Positions 1 through 8,915 of a stretch of DNA of 64,000 bases are shown piece by piece. Under the pieces are notes generated by a model. It saw only the letters and a program-made list of their open reading frames with translations. It was not told the DNA's origin and searched no databases. This DNA comes from a bacterium (GTDB taxonomy: Bacteria > Oederibacteriota > JAAXVQ01 > JAUVAV01). The stretch covers positions 62,001 to 126,000 of the forward strand of contig JAIORK010000055.1 of assembly GCA_021108215.1 (NCBI GenBank). Direction: 5' to 3'. Every line of letters starts with the position of its first letter. Within the stretch, counting starts at the first letter, position 1. The position numbers and the translations under genes were made by a program.

Positions 1-194
1 AATGGCATGGTCACCGCAAGCTGATAACCGCCGGCAGCACCATCAAAACGCATCACCAATAGGGTTGTCAGTATCACCGCCAGCACGGTTCCGGCCAGCG
101 CTGCCCAACGGGGCCAGGTCGTGCGTTCACGCGGCAAAAACATGATCACCAGCGCCGTCACCAGCGGTGTGGCCAAAATACTTGATAACAACAT
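1..194 (-). CDS. nuoM: NADH-quinone oxidoreductase subunit M, N-terminal fragment
   Basis: Only the first 64 codons are inside the window; the gene runs off the left edge. The ATG at 194 has an AGGAG ribosome site about 8 bases upstream. The fragment starts MLLSSILATPLVTALVIMF and continues as one hydrophobic helix, a short basic loop and a second helix, as in antiporter-like membrane subunits of complex I. The assignment rests on this pattern and on its place directly after nuoL in a nuo operon. NuoM is one of three proton-pumping membrane-arm subunits. It lies 224 bases downstream of nuoL, the widest gap in the operon, and that gap holds a palindromic repeat. A NuoN-like protein is less likely because of gene order. 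Confidence 0.8.
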   Translation of the reverse strand, partial: MLLSSILATPLVTALVIMFLPRERTTWPRWAALAGTVLAVILTTLLVMRFDGAAGGYQLAVTMP

Positions 195-360
195 GAAAAA
201 CACTCCTTATCGTGCTAGTGCGAACACGATGGACGTAAGTCCATCGATGAAGCAAGTAAAAATATCGCCGAAGGTGGAGCACCGAATATGGTTTTTAACT
301 ACTCGGTGCGACATCCTGCCATGCTCTAGGCAGGGCGAACATCTCTCGACAAAAATACCA

Positions 361-412
361 CGGACAGCCTGCCCGGCGTATGCCGGGTAAATCCGTGAAT
401 TTTTATAGAATG
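361..412. repeat. GC-rich palindromic dispersed repeat, copy 1
   Basis: Read on the minus strand, this is ATAAAAATTCACGGATTTAC followed by CCGGCATACGCCGGGCAGGC. It resembles the copy at 8733-8797 and the shorter copy at 15925-15950. It forms a CCGGC/GCCGG hairpin in the nuoL-nuoM gap. It is probably an intergenic palindromic repeat that could act as an mRNA hairpin. No function is shown by the sequence. Confidence 0.6.
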
Positions 413-418
413 GTACCT

Positions 419-2287
419 TTACAGCAAAAACGCCATGACATCGTCATTGGCAATCAGCAAGGTAACGATCATCACAATCAATCCGACAAAAAACGCCAGC
501 AAATAGGCATGCAGTCGTCCTACTTGCAACCGGCGCATACCTTCGCCGCCAACCCGGCAGAGCCAGGCTAAACCATCCACCGCGCCGTCAATAATGTGCC
601 GGTCAAACCAAGCCAGCCCTTCCGAAAGGGCAAACAGCACATAGCGGACAAAAAAAGCATATAGTTCATCAATATAATATTTGTTGCCAATCAACCGGTG
701 CCAAAAAGAAAATCGCCGCTCCAAAAGTGCAGCTGACACCGCTTTTTGCGCATAAACAATATAGGCCCAACCAAAACCAAGGACCGCAGCTAAAAAAGCA
801 AACATGGGAATCAAACGGTTATGATGGCTCGCTGTTTCTTGAACAGCCCCAAAGGCATGCGCGATAAAACGACTAAAGCTGTTGTGGAAAAATCCCAAAC
901 CAATAGAAAGCAATGCCAAAAAAATAAGCGGTACTGTCATATTGGGGGGGGATTCATGTCCGCGATGCCCATGCGACGGTTGACCGGCAAAAACAATAAA
1001 AAACATCCGGAAAATATAGAAACTGGTCAACAACGCAGTCACCAGACCAATCACCAACAAATCCATGCGCCCGGCATCAAACGCGGCAAACAAAATAGCG
1101 TCCTTGCTAAAAAAACCGGAAAAAGGAAAAACACCTGCCAATGCCAATGAAGCAACCAACATGGTTGTCCCGGTAATTCCCATCCGCCGCAGCAAACCAC
1201 CCATCTCCCAGATATTATTGGTATGCACTGCATGAATGATCGATCCGGCGCCTAAAAAAAGCAGTGCTTTGAATGCCGCATGGGTCATCAAATGAAACAA
1301 GCCGGCACTGTAACCGCCGCACCCCAGGGCCATCATCATATACCCCAGTTGTGAAATCGTGGAAAATGCCAAAATACGTTTGATGTCATTTTGTACACAG
1401 CCGATGCTGGCGGAAAAAATCGCGGTAAAGCCTCCCACATAAGCGATCACCAGCATCGCTGTTTCAGACGCCTGAAAAACCGGATAGACCCGCGCCACAA
1501 AAAAAACACCGGCCGCCACCATCGTTGCTGCATGAATCAACGCAGAAACCGGTGTCGGACCTTCCATGGCATCCGGCAGCCAAACATGCAGAGGAAATTG
1601 TGCACTCTTGCCGGCCGCGCCTGCAAAAATAAGCAATGCCAGCAGGGTTGCCATGCCACCGCTTAACTTCCCCGCTGTTGCCGCCTGACCGATTTCAATA
1701 ACATTAAAGGTATTCAGCAGAAATCCCAGCAGCAATATTGCGATTAAAAATCCCAAATCACCAAACCGGGTCACAATAAACGCTTTTTTTCCGGCATTGG
1801 CAGCTTCGGGTTTCTGATACCAAAACCCGATCAATAAATAAGAGGAAAGACCCACCAATTCCCAGAACATATAAATCATAACCAGATTGTTGGCCATAAC
1901 CAGCCCGATCATGGAAAAGGTGAACAGCGATATATAGGAAAAATAGCGGGGTTTGTCCGGGTCCTCCGCCATATATCCCAGGGAATATATCTGCACCATC
2001 AAGGAAATAAATGTAACCAGCACCAGCATCAAAACTGAAAGCGGATCAATCAACATGCCGGCTTCCAAAGCCAGCTTGCCGGCTGATTCAACCCAGGGAA
2101 CAGTGACCTGATTAACACCGGGATTGACAATCAGCCTGGTCAATAGTTTAAGCGAAATAATCAGTGCAAAAAACACGGCACCCGCAGTGATGCTCCCGGC
2201 AATTTTACTTGCCCGCCTGCCTAACAATGCTACCAGCGCAGCAGCCGCCAATGGCAGCACGGGAATAATCCAGGCATGGTCAATCAT
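419..2287 (-). CDS. nuoL: NADH-quinone oxidoreductase subunit L
   Basis: This 622-residue polytopic protein is the distal antiporter-like subunit of complex I, with the long lateral helix. It has the hallmark stretch [16 protein letters not shown] around residues 141-156 with the conserved membrane Glu143, and [20 protein letters not shown] from about residue 226 with Lys227 of the proton path. The C-terminus has further hydrophobic segments. The ATG at 2287 follows GAGGAG with a 6-base spacer. The gene starts 21 bases after nuoK and length is normal for the family. A run of eight G lies in the plus strand near 944-951, but the reading frame is intact. Confidence 0.97.
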   Translation of the reverse strand: MIDHAWIIPVLPLAAAALVALLGRRASKIAGSITAGAVFFALIISLKLLTRLIVNPGVNQVTVPWVESAGKLALEAGMLIDPLSVLMLVLVTFISLMVQIYSLGYMAEDPDKPRYFSYISLFTFSMIGLVMANNLVMIYMFWELVGLSSYLLIGFWYQKPEAANAGKKAFIVTRFGDLGFLIAILLLGFLLNTFNVIEIGQAATAGKLSGGMATLLALLIFAGAAGKSAQFPLHVWLPDAMEGPTPVSALIHAATMVAAGVFFVARVYPVFQASETAMLVIAYVGGFTAIFSASIGCVQNDIKRILAFSTISQLGYMMMALGCGGYSAGLFHLMTHAAFKALLFLGAGSIIHAVHTNNIWEMGGLLRRMGITGTTMLVASLALAGVFPFSGFFSKDAILFAAFDAGRMDLLVIGLVTALLTSFYIFRMFFIVFAGQPSHGHRGHESPPNMTVPLIFLALLSIGLGFFHNSFSRFIAHAFGAVQETASHHNRLIPMFAFLAAVLGFGWAYIVYAQKAVSAALLERRFSFWHRLIGNKYYIDELYAFFVRYVLFALSEGLAWFDRHIIDGAVDGLAWLCRVGGEGMRRLQVGRLHAYLLAFFVGLIVMIVTLLIANDDVMAFLL

Positions 2288-2308
2288 GCAAAACTCCTCA
2301 TTTTCAGC

Positions 2309-2620
2309 TCATCCCTTTAAAAGCGTTAATTGGTCAAGATCCACATTTTTTTGCCTGCGATAGATTGCAATGACCAGGGCCAATCCCACTGCGGCTTCAG
2401 CCGCCGAAACGGTAATAATAAAAATAGCAAAAATCTGGCCGCCGGCATGTCCCAAAAAATAGGTTGCAGCAGTAAAATTCAAAGCCACTGCCAACATAAT
2501 CAATTCGATTGCGAGTAAAAGCGCGATGGCATTCCTCCGGGTAAAAACACCATAAAGGCTGATGCCGAACAAAACAATTGAAACAATCAGATAGTGAATC
2601 ATACTCAATCCTTCCATCAT
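2309..2620 (-). CDS. nuoK: NADH-quinone oxidoreductase subunit K
   Basis: This 103-residue protein has three transmembrane helices, the size and topology of NuoK. The core motif HYLIVSIVLFGISLYGVFTR near the N-terminus and two buried Glu residues (in LLLAIELIMLAVALNF and VSAAEAAVGLAL) match the proton-channel Glu residues of the family. The start at 2620 overlaps the nuoJ stop by four bases (ATGA) and follows GGAGG. A second in-frame ATG at 2602 also has a good ribosome site, so the exact start is open by six residues. Confidence 0.96.
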   Translation of the reverse strand: MMEGLSMIHYLIVSIVLFGISLYGVFTRRNAIALLLAIELIMLAVALNFTAATYFLGHAGGQIFAIFIITVSAAEAAVGLALVIAIYRRQKNVDLDQLTLLKG

Positions 2621-3114
2621 TGCGCCTCCTTGCCCCGGGCAATCACAATGGCGCCCACCAGTGCCGCCAACAACAGCACGGAGACCAATTCAAACGGCAA
2701 TACATACTCGGTAAGTAATAAGCGGCCGATCTGTTGTACGGATACCGTATGGGCGGCCGAAACCGGCGCAATCGGTTGTACTAATACCACCCCGATTAAT
2801 ATGCCTGTCAGGGCGGCTGCAACCCCGGCACCAAGAATTTTGAGTTCATTGCTGGGCGGCAGTGTGGGCTTTTTAAACTGCCCGGTCAGCATCACAGCAA
2901 AAACACCGATCACCACTACAGCACCCACGTAAACCAAAATCACGACAAACGCTAAAAATTCGGCGGATAACGTCAGCATCAAACCGGCAACTGCCAGCGA
3001 GGCAACTGCCAAAGCCAATACCGCATACAACAAATTACGGCTGGTCACGGTCACCACCGCAGCAATGATGGCGATCATACTAAGAATATAAAAACCGATC
3101 GTAGCTAGTGTCAT
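2617..3114 (-). CDS. nuoJ: NADH-quinone oxidoreductase subunit J
   Basis: This is a membrane subunit with five hydrophobic helices. The middle segment (AEFLAFVVILVYVGAVVVI) carries the pi-bulge signature of NuoJ. I place the start at 3114 (MTLATIGFYIL, 165 residues), because AAGGAG lies 9 bases upstream; an open frame continues upstream but its extra residues are hydrophilic and unlike NuoJ. The gene lies between nuoI (37-base gap) and nuoK (4-base overlap). Confidence 0.95.
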   Translation of the reverse strand: MTLATIGFYILSMIAIIAAVVTVTSRNLLYAVLALAVASLAVAGLMLTLSAEFLAFVVILVYVGAVVVIGVFAVMLTGQFKKPTLPPSNELKILGAGVAAALTGILIGVVLVQPIAPVSAAHTVSVQQIGRLLLTEYVLPFELVSVLLLAALVGAIVIARGKEAQ

Positions 3115-3151
3115 GCCGGACAAACTCCTTTTCTCTTCAACACGGTTGCGG

Positions 3152-3625
3152 TCAATCCTGCTTGCCGGGTAATCCGCCCCGCCATTTTTCATTAAACTCA
3201 ATTGATTCATTCTGCAAATGCAGTGTCAACGCGGTTTTATCCGTCACCGCCAGTTCATGCTCATGTGACATACGCAGTGCATCAAACGGACAGACCTCCA
3301 CGCATATCCCGCAAAATGTACACCGGTCCAGATGAAGTAAATAATCCTCCGCCTCTTTCTTGCCTGCGGCATTGGTCCGGCCGGTAATTTCAATGGACCC
3401 GTTGGGACAACTACGCTGACAAATCATGCAGGCGGTACAACGATTTTTTCCAGTTTCCGGATCACGCGGCAAAACAAGCCGGCCCCGGGTACGATCGGGC
3501 CATATCAAACGTTCCTCCGGATACTGAATTGTACAGGGCTTGGAAAAAAGTTGGCGCAGCGTTATCGCCAATCCTTTGACCAAGCTTATAACAACATCCC
3601 AGGGTTCTTTGAAAAATCGTTTCAT
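3152..3625 (-). CDS. nuoI: NADH-quinone oxidoreductase subunit I, two 4Fe-4S clusters
   Basis: This 157-residue peripheral-arm protein has two ferredoxin motifs, CTACMICQRSCP (Cys63, 66, 69, 73) and CTFCGICVEVCP (Cys102, 105, 108, 112). They ligate clusters N6a and N6b, which pass electrons to the N2 cluster in NuoB. The amphipathic N-terminus that docks to NuoH is present. The start at 3625 has AAGGATGA just upstream. A palindrome lies between this gene and nuoH. Confidence 0.97.
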   Translation of the reverse strand: MKRFFKEPWDVVISLVKGLAITLRQLFSKPCTIQYPEERLIWPDRTRGRLVLPRDPETGKNRCTACMICQRSCPNGSIEITGRTNAAGKKEAEDYLLHLDRCTFCGICVEVCPFDALRMSHEHELAVTDKTALTLHLQNESIEFNEKWRGGLPGKQD

Positions 3626-3640
3626 TTCATCCTTTTCACT

Positions 3641-3665
3641 GCAGGGGCGGGGTTATCCCGCCCTA
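3641..3665. repeat. Palindrome between nuoH and nuoI
   Basis: AGGGGCGGGGTTATCCCGCCCT forms a stem of about nine bases with a short loop in the 51-base gap between nuoI and nuoH. It is related in form to the palindrome at 12515-12544, where AGGG and CCCT also end the stem. It has no T-run, so it is not a typical terminator. An mRNA hairpin that adjusts relative expression is possible but unproven. Confidence 0.55.
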
Positions 3666-3676
3666 CTATAAAATAA

Positions 3677-4714
3677 TCATAATAAAATCAATATCAATCC
3701 GGTTATCAAAATATTAATAAATGCCAGCGGCGTCAACACTTTCCAGCATAAAGCCATAAGCTGATCGGTCCGCAGCCGTGGATACGTCCAGCGAAACCAA
3801 AAAAACAAAAATAAAATTGCGCCGGTTTTCAAAAGAAACCAGCACCATCCCGGCAGCAGGGGTCCGCGCCAACCGCCGAAAAACAGGGTTGCACCGAGCG
3901 CGCTCAGTACAAACATATTGACGTACTCTGCTAAAAAAAAATACGCAAACCGGATACCACCGTACTCGGTATGAAACCCTGCTGTCAGCTCCGATTCCGC
4001 CTCAGGGATATCAAATGGATTCCGGTTGGTCTCGGCCACTGCGGCAATCAGAAAAATAATAAATCCCAGCGGCTGGAAAACGATATACCATATCGACTGC
4101 GCCTCAACCAGCTTATACAAATCCAGCGTCTGCCCCAACATGACCACACCCAAGACGGAGAGGACCAACGGAATTTCATAACTAATCATCTGTGCTGCCG
4201 AGCGCATACCGCCTAAAAGCGAATATTTATTTCCCGAGCTCCAGCCGGCCATCAAAATGCCGATCACACCGGGCGTCCCGATGGCAAGAATATAAAGCAA
4301 GCCGACATTCAGGCTCACCGGCACTAAATTTTTATTCAGCGGTATTGCAATCAACGCAAGAAATCCCGCCACAAAAACGACATAGGGTGCGGCGCGATAC
4401 AACGGCCGGTCCGCTTGGGTCGGAATCTCGCTCTCTTTGAGCATCAGTTTTATGGTATCTGCGATTACCTGTAAAATACCATGCCAGCCGACACGCATGG
4501 GACCAATCCGGGCCTGCATATGCGCGGCAATTTTCCGTTCACCGTATACCAACACCATTACAGCCAGTGCGCAAAACCCGAACAACCCGAACATCACCAA
4601 CACGGTACCTGTCATATCCGCCGCCCAAACCGGCAAACCGGCCCACGCCGCCAAGGTGCGCAATCCCGCCCCTCCCAGGGCAACCAGTTGGTCGGGTTGA
4701 AAAAGATAATTCAT
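3677..4714 (-). CDS. nuoH: NADH-quinone oxidoreductase subunit H
   Basis: This 345-residue membrane protein forms the quinone chamber entry at the foot of complex I. The loop YGERKIAAHMQARIGPMRVG near residue 60 is the most conserved NuoH segment, and DIPEAESELTAGFHTEYGGI near residue 235 carries the acidic loop at the quinone site. About eight hydrophobic helices are evident. The start overlaps the nuoD stop by four bases (4711-4714), a sign of translational coupling. Confidence 0.97.
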   Translation of the reverse strand: MNYLFQPDQLVALGGAGLRTLAAWAGLPVWAADMTGTVLVMFGLFGFCALAVMVLVYGERKIAAHMQARIGPMRVGWHGILQVIADTIKLMLKESEIPTQADRPLYRAAPYVVFVAGFLALIAIPLNKNLVPVSLNVGLLYILAIGTPGVIGILMAGWSSGNKYSLLGGMRSAAQMISYEIPLVLSVLGVVMLGQTLDLYKLVEAQSIWYIVFQPLGFIIFLIAAVAETNRNPFDIPEAESELTAGFHTEYGGIRFAYFFLAEYVNMFVLSALGATLFFGGWRGPLLPGWCWFLLKTGAILFLFFWFRWTYPRLRTDQLMALCWKVLTPLAFINILITGLILILL

Positions 4715-5850
4715 CGGTCAATCTCCGGCACAATAAAATCAATACTCCCCATAATCGCCACAACATCCGCAACCTGGACACCCTGCAATATTTTTGGCAG
4801 CACGGAAAGATTGGCAAAACTGGGAACCCGAATTCTACAACGCTGCGGTTTGGAAGACCCGTCGGAAACCAGATAAAATCCCTGAATTCCCCGCGAAGAT
4901 TCCACCCGGGCGTACGCCTCGCCTGCCGGCGGTCTAAAAACCCGGGAAACCTTGGCGCTGATCTCACCTTCCGGCAACCCCGCCAGCGCCTGACGGATAA
5001 TGGCTGTACTTTGGCGCATCTCTTCCACCCGAACACGGTAACGGGCCAACGCATCCCCCTCTGATTGAACATAAACATTAAAATCAAACTCTGCATAGGC
5101 TGAATAAGGATCTGTTTTGCGAAGATCCAGCGCCACACCGGCACCGCGGAGATTGGGACCGGTCATGGCATGTGAATGAGCCAGCGCAGCATCAATGATC
5201 CCGATATTCTTGGTGCGGGCTAAAAAAATGGCATTGTCCGAGAGCAGCTGATCATACATATCAGGGATTTTTTCAAAGTAATCAAGAAAAGATTCCAGTT
5301 GCTTTGCAAAACCCGATGGGATATCGCGGCTCACACCACCGATACGCACGTAATTAAACGTCATCCGTTGCCCGCATAGTAAATCAAACAATTCAAGAAT
5401 CATTTCACGTTCACGAAACGTATAGGTCAGCGGTGTAAACGCCCCCAAATCCATGCCCATACTGCCCAACCAAACCAAATGGCTCGAAAGACGACACATT
5501 TCGCCTGTGATCACCCGGAGATAATCCGCCCGGCGAGGAACCTCAATTCCGGCCAGCGTCTCGCATGCCATGCAATAACTCCACTCATTAAAAATCGCAG
5601 ATAAATAATCCATACGGTCGGTGAGATAAAGAAACTGAAGATAGGTCATGTTCTCCGCCATTTTTTCAAAACCGCGGTGTACATACCCAAAATCAGGGGT
5701 TGCCGAAACAATTTTCTCGCCATCCAGTTTTAAAATCAGGCGCAAGGCCCCATGCGTGCTGGGGTGCTGCGGGCCCATATTCAGCACAATGGCATCCGTA
5801 TCCAATGTTTCGTCAATCTCTTGATTATTGAAAAACAGTTTATCCGTCAT
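4711..5850 (-). CDS. nuoD: NADH-quinone oxidoreductase subunit D
   Basis: This 379-residue 49-kDa-type subunit has [15 protein letters not shown] at residues 24-38, whose His residues line the quinone head-group site, and the Tyr-bearing [16 protein letters not shown] segment near 80-95. It is separate from nuoC, unlike the fused nuoCD of some proteobacteria. The C-terminus ends in [12 protein letters not shown], typical of the family. It overlaps nuoC and nuoH by four bases each. Confidence 0.97.
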   Translation of the reverse strand: MTDKLFFNNQEIDETLDTDAIVLNMGPQHPSTHGALRLILKLDGEKIVSATPDFGYVHRGFEKMAENMTYLQFLYLTDRMDYLSAIFNEWSYCMACETLAGIEVPRRADYLRVITGEMCRLSSHLVWLGSMGMDLGAFTPLTYTFREREMILELFDLLCGQRMTFNYVRIGGVSRDIPSGFAKQLESFLDYFEKIPDMYDQLLSDNAIFLARTKNIGIIDAALAHSHAMTGPNLRGAGVALDLRKTDPYSAYAEFDFNVYVQSEGDALARYRVRVEEMRQSTAIIRQALAGLPEGEISAKVSRVFRPPAGEAYARVESSRGIQGFYLVSDGSSKPQRCRIRVPSFANLSVLPKILQGVQVADVVAIMGSIDFIVPEIDR

Positions 5851-6311
5851 GATAGATTCCCCGGCCGCTTTAAAAGTTTTTCATCCTGGTAATCCTTGCG
5901 CAGCGGGTGGCCTTGCCAATCCTCCGGCAGCAAAATACGCCGCAGATCAGGGTGTCCGGAAAATACGATACCGAACATATCAAAAATTTCCCGCTCATAC
6001 CATTGTGCACATCCGAACAAACCGGATAGCGTGGGAACCTGCTCCTCGCGACCGAGTACAACCTTCACGGTCAGATGCGTTTGGTTGTCCAGCGACCGCA
6101 CCATATGCAGAACCAGTTCAAACCCTTCCAAACAATCCCGGGCGGTGTAATCTTCCATAACATCCAGACCAAACCCCGAATGCAGCGTCGCACAAACACC
6201 GGTCAACTCCTTGACCGTTCGCAAAGTCAATACCAGTCCAAACCCGCCGGACGCGCTGCAGGCGCATTCCGGAAAAACCGCTTTTAATTGCTCACAGCGT
6301 ACTGATTTCAT
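5847..6311 (-). CDS. nuoC: NADH-quinone oxidoreductase subunit C
   Basis: This 30-kDa-type peripheral subunit has the signature [20 protein letters not shown] followed by [19 protein letters not shown] choose ATG 6311 ([10 protein letters not shown], 154 residues). It has GGAGAGG 5 bases upstream and a 4-base overlap with nuoB; the open frame extends 34 residues further upstream into nuoB, but that stretch has no family likeness. It acts as a scaffold between NuoB and NuoD. Confidence 0.95.
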   Translation of the reverse strand: MKSVRCEQLKAVFPECACSASGGFGLVLTLRTVKELTGVCATLHSGFGLDVMEDYTARDCLEGFELVLHMVRSLDNQTHLTVKVVLGREEQVPTLSGLFGCAQWYEREIFDMFGIVFSGHPDLRRILLPEDWQGHPLRKDYQDEKLLKRPGNLS

Positions 6312-6835
6312 TTCGTCCTCTCCTGGATTTTCCGGCCGGGCAACCGCTCTTTGGAAATTTTCTTTTCCAATTCTAAAATCGCATGGAGTAACGCCTCGGG
6401 TTTGGGAGGACAACCCGGCAGATACACATCCACCGGAATCAACTTGTCCACACCGCGAACGGTCCCATAGGATTCATAATAAAAAGGCCCCCCGGAAACC
6501 GCGCAAGCACCCATCGCAATCACATAGCGCGGCTCCGCCAATTGTTCATACAGCCGCTTAATACGCGGCGCCATTTTCCAACAAACCGTTCCCGCCACTA
6601 CCATCATATCCGCCTGACGGGGCGATGCCCGCAATACCTCATTGCCGAAACGCGCCCAGTCAAAACGCGAGGCTCCGGTGGAAAACATCTCAATGGCACA
6701 GCATGAAAGGCCGAACGTAAGCGGCCACAAAGAATTTTTGCGTCCCCAGTTAATAAAAAATTCCGCAGAAGAAAGCAGAACCCCGCCGCCGGGAAATTTC
6801 TCCACTGTTCCTGTAATTTTTTCAATTACTGCCAT
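6308..6835 (-). CDS. nuoB: NADH-quinone oxidoreductase subunit B (N2 cluster)
   Basis: This 175-residue subunit holds the last 4Fe-4S cluster before quinone. The ligands are visible as the Cys45-Cys46 pair in [10 protein letters not shown], Cys111 in [12 protein letters not shown] and Cys142 in [13 protein letters not shown]. The usual GTVxNKMAP motif reads GTVCWKMAP here, with an extra Cys85. It overlaps nuoA by ten bases and nuoC by four. Confidence 0.97.
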   Translation of the reverse strand: MAVIEKITGTVEKFPGGGVLLSSAEFFINWGRKNSLWPLTFGLSCCAIEMFSTGASRFDWARFGNEVLRASPRQADMMVVAGTVCWKMAPRIKRLYEQLAEPRYVIAMGACAVSGGPFYYESYGTVRGVDKLIPVDVYLPGCPPKPEALLHAILELEKKISKERLPGRKIQERTK

Positions 6836-7185
6836 CGCAGAGCTCCTTTTCGCCAGGCATATGCCAATGCTAAAAGCAGCACCGCAATAAAGACGATCAT
6901 CTCAACAAACGCGAACAATCCCAATTTTCGAAACGCAACCGCCCAGGGGAATAAAAAAACCACCTCAACATCAAAAATGACAAAGACAATGGCGAACAGG
7001 TAAAAAAACGAGCGGAAACGAATGCGCGCCGGTCCCACCGTGGGTTCACCACATTCATAAGGTTCCAGCTTAAGTGCTGTGGGATTTTGCGGACGCAGCA
7101 GCCAGGAAATAAATACGCCGGCGGCCAAACAAAAAATCCCGACCCCTGCGGCTATCGCAATTGTTGTATAAGCTCCTATTTCCAT
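6826..7185 (-). CDS. nuoA: NADH-quinone oxidoreductase subunit A, first gene of the nuo operon
   Basis: This 119-residue, three-helix membrane subunit contains the conserved YECGE loop (the Cys switches accessibility with enzyme state in other organisms) and [18 protein letters not shown] lies 10 bases before ATG 7185. It begins the run nuoABCDHIJKLM. nuoE, F and G are absent from this stretch, so the NADH-oxidising module is missing or encoded elsewhere. Confidence 0.96.
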   Translation of the reverse strand: MEIGAYTTIAIAAGVGIFCLAAGVFISWLLRPQNPTALKLEPYECGEPTVGPARIRFRSFFYLFAIVFVIFDVEVVFLFPWAVAFRKLGLFAFVEMIVFIAVLLLALAYAWRKGALRWQ

Positions 7186-7237
7186 GTGTGCCTGTCCTCC
7201 TTCCCTTTTTTTATCGACCCAGTGTACTGTCTAAATT

Positions 7238-7362
7238 CTCCAGAAAGCGTTTTCAGTGTTGCACAAGAATTTTTCACTCAACCAGCCAACTGTATTCCAG
7301 GCAGCACCCAATATTCATTCCCTGGCTTTGTCGTTGTGCAATACTGAAAACGCTTCCTGGAG
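7238..7362. repeat. Long inverted repeat A (29-bp arms, 67-base loop)
   Basis: The arms 7238-7266 (CTCCAGAAAGCGTTTTCAGT...) and 7334-7362 are reverse complements at 27 of 29 positions. The 67-base interior contains a small CCAGG/CCTGG hairpin. There is no T-run, no reading frame and no clear target-site duplication. Possible readings are a miniature mobile element, a structured leader RNA for nuoA or a processing site. Confidence 0.8.
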
Positions 7363-7396
7363 GATTAAACATACATTCTCCGGCATACTGCAAGCC

Positions 7397-7532
7397 ATTC
7401 CCGGTACGTGCTCTTTTTGTTCAGGCAAAAACGAAAACCCGGTAAATTGGCAATAACTACTGCTTGATATTCACTTGTGCTTATATCTTTATATCGTATC
7501 TTGCCTGAACAAAAAAAGCACGTACCGGGAAT
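7397..7532. repeat. Long inverted repeat B (32-bp arms, 72-base loop)
   Basis: The arms 7397-7428 (ATTCCCGGTACGTGCTCTTT...) and 7501-7532 match at 31 of 32 positions. The interior is A+T-rich with no frame. The right arm ends 8 bases before the stop of the polyprenyl synthase gene, so it may also work as that gene's 3' hairpin. Its arms do not resemble those of repeat A, but the architecture and the 136-base span equal those of repeat C at 38822-38957. Confidence 0.85.
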
Positions 7533-7539
7533 AGTTTTA

Positions 7540-8502
7540 CTAGTGTTCCCGATTTGCAACCCCGGCGGCCATATCCAGCATCATCTGCCGCGGCTTGGAA
7601 TCCGGGAACAACCGTAACCGCTGTTCAGCGCTTTTGATAAACATCTGCGCAATGGCTTGCGCCTCCTGAATCAAACCATTTTCAACCAATATCTTTTTAA
7701 TACTGCCGATTCTAAATGTTCCGCTTTTCACCGCATGGTGCAATACCCGGCGTTGTGTTCCACGTAAGCGCTTAAGTCCGAGAATCACAGGCAGTGTGAT
7801 GCGCCCTTCCCGCAGATCCTGACCGGCGGCTTTTCCGGTTTTGGCCGGGTTGCCGATAAAATCAAGAATATCATCTTGAATCTGAAATGCCATGCCGTAG
7901 GCCCGGCCAAAATCAGTCAACTGTTCAATTTGCTTTTTCTTTCCCCCGGTCACCGCACCCCCGCATTGACAGCATGCCGTGAAAAGGCTGGCGGTTTTAT
8001 TTTCGATCACCTGCCGGTATTGCGCAACAGTCATGGAGACCGCTCCCCGGTATTGCCGTTCTTGAATTTCCCCGAAACAAACCATACCGGCCGCTTGTAT
8101 AACCTTCCCCTGAATTTTTTTTGGGACTTCCTCAAATAAAATCTGCATCACCTGCGTAAAAAGAAAATCCCCGGCCAAAACCGCAATCTCGTTGCCATGG
8201 CGCGCATTCATCGTCATCCCATGGCGGCGACGGCCGGACTTGTCAATCACGTCATCATGCACCAGGGTCGCATAGTGAAATAATTCCAATGCCACAGCCA
8301 AGGCTTCCGCTTCCTGATTAATCCGGCCGCAAAGTTGTGCCGAAAGCAATGTCAATCGAACTCTTAATTGCTTACCCTTGGTTTGCGCTGCATACCGCAG
8401 CAGCGCGTTTAAAAAATCATCTTGGGAATGCAGGCGCGTACGAATCCGGGCATTAATTTTTTTCAACATCTGTTGAAGCGTGCTATTAAATGATTTTTGC
8501 AT
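7540..8502 (-). CDS. Polyprenyl diphosphate synthase (trans-isoprenyl chain)
   Basis: This 320-residue all-helical prenyltransferase condenses isopentenyl diphosphate onto an allylic primer. The first Asp-rich motif is DDVID at 83-87 (in LVHDDVIDKSGRRRHG) and the second is DDILD at 210-214 (in AFQIQDDILDFIG). Both bind Mg-diphosphate. Small residues before the first motif fit a long-chain (C35-C50) product. Its place upstream of the nuo operon fits a role in making the menaquinone or ubiquinone side chain. The chain length cannot be read with certainty. Confidence 0.93.
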   Translation of the reverse strand: MQKSFNSTLQQMLKKINARIRTRLHSQDDFLNALLRYAAQTKGKQLRVRLTLLSAQLCGRINQEAEALAVALELFHYATLVHDDVIDKSGRRRHGMTMNARHGNEIAVLAGDFLFTQVMQILFEEVPKKIQGKVIQAAGMVCFGEIQERQYRGAVSMTVAQYRQVIENKTASLFTACCQCGGAVTGGKKKQIEQLTDFGRAYGMAFQIQDDILDFIGNPAKTGKAAGQDLREGRITLPVILGLKRLRGTQRRVLHHAVKSGTFRIGSIKKILVENGLIQEAQAIAQMFIKSAEQRLRLFPDSKPRQMMLDMAAGVANREH

Positions 8503-8915
8503 AGGTTTTAAATACTTCTCGACCTCTCGGGATTACGGATAGTATAACGTCTGAAAACACTCGTCACAAATCGTACCAAATTCTTTGCAGAATTGTCAAT
8601 TCGCAAGCTGTAAAAAAACTCCCCTCTCCAATTACCCGGGAAAATAACCCTCCAAAACCATTGCTGTCCTAATCCACAAAACATCCGGTTACCAACCGGT
8701 CGGAATGCTTTTTTTAGAAAAAACACATCAGTCATAAAAATCCACCGGCTTACCCGGCACCCGGCATTCGCCGGACAAGTACGCCGGGCAGGCTGCCCAT
8801 TGTGTACGCGCCGGCATGATAAAAATCGTACGTGTAAATCAGTGGTCAATCAAAATCACCCGGGTGGTCTGATGACAGTGGACAATTTTTATTTGAACAG
8901 CACTCCGCCGAAATT
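8503..8915. other. Intergenic region with GC-rich palindromic repeat
   Basis: This 413-base gap lies between two minus-strand genes. The only open frame in it has no ribosome site and no protein-like composition, so I do not call it. The recognisable content is the palindromic repeat at 8733-8797. The 3' part should hold the promoter of the polyprenyl synthase gene, but I cannot point to it. Confidence 0.5.
8733..8797. repeat. GC-rich palindromic dispersed repeat, copy 2
   Basis: It begins TCATAAAAATCCACCGGCTT and runs through ACCCGGCACCCGGCATTCGC into GGACAAGTACGCCGGGCAGG. It has several nested CCGG hairpins. It shares the ATAAAAATCCAC(C/G)GGCTTACCCGGC core with 15925-15950 and with the reversed copy at 361-412. 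Confidence 0.7.

Larger units (their letters stand above)
7186..7539. other. Non-coding gap upstream of nuoA with two long inverted repeats
   Basis: This 354-base gap precedes nuoA and has no convincing gene. Nearly all of it is occupied by two long inverted repeats (7238-7362 and 7397-7532), entered separately. A nuoA promoter must lie here or upstream of the polyprenyl synthase gene. I see no clear -35/-10 pair outside the repeats. Confidence 0.6.

Noticed and set aside
944-951. Run of eight G in nuoL as a possible frameshift
   Set aside because: The reading frame continues correctly with conserved NuoL sequence on both sides.
8508-8849. Open frame of 113 codons on the minus strand between the LOG gene and the polyprenyl synthase gene
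   Set aside because: It runs through a palindromic repeat, has an odd Arg/Cys/Trp-rich composition and no ribosome site.
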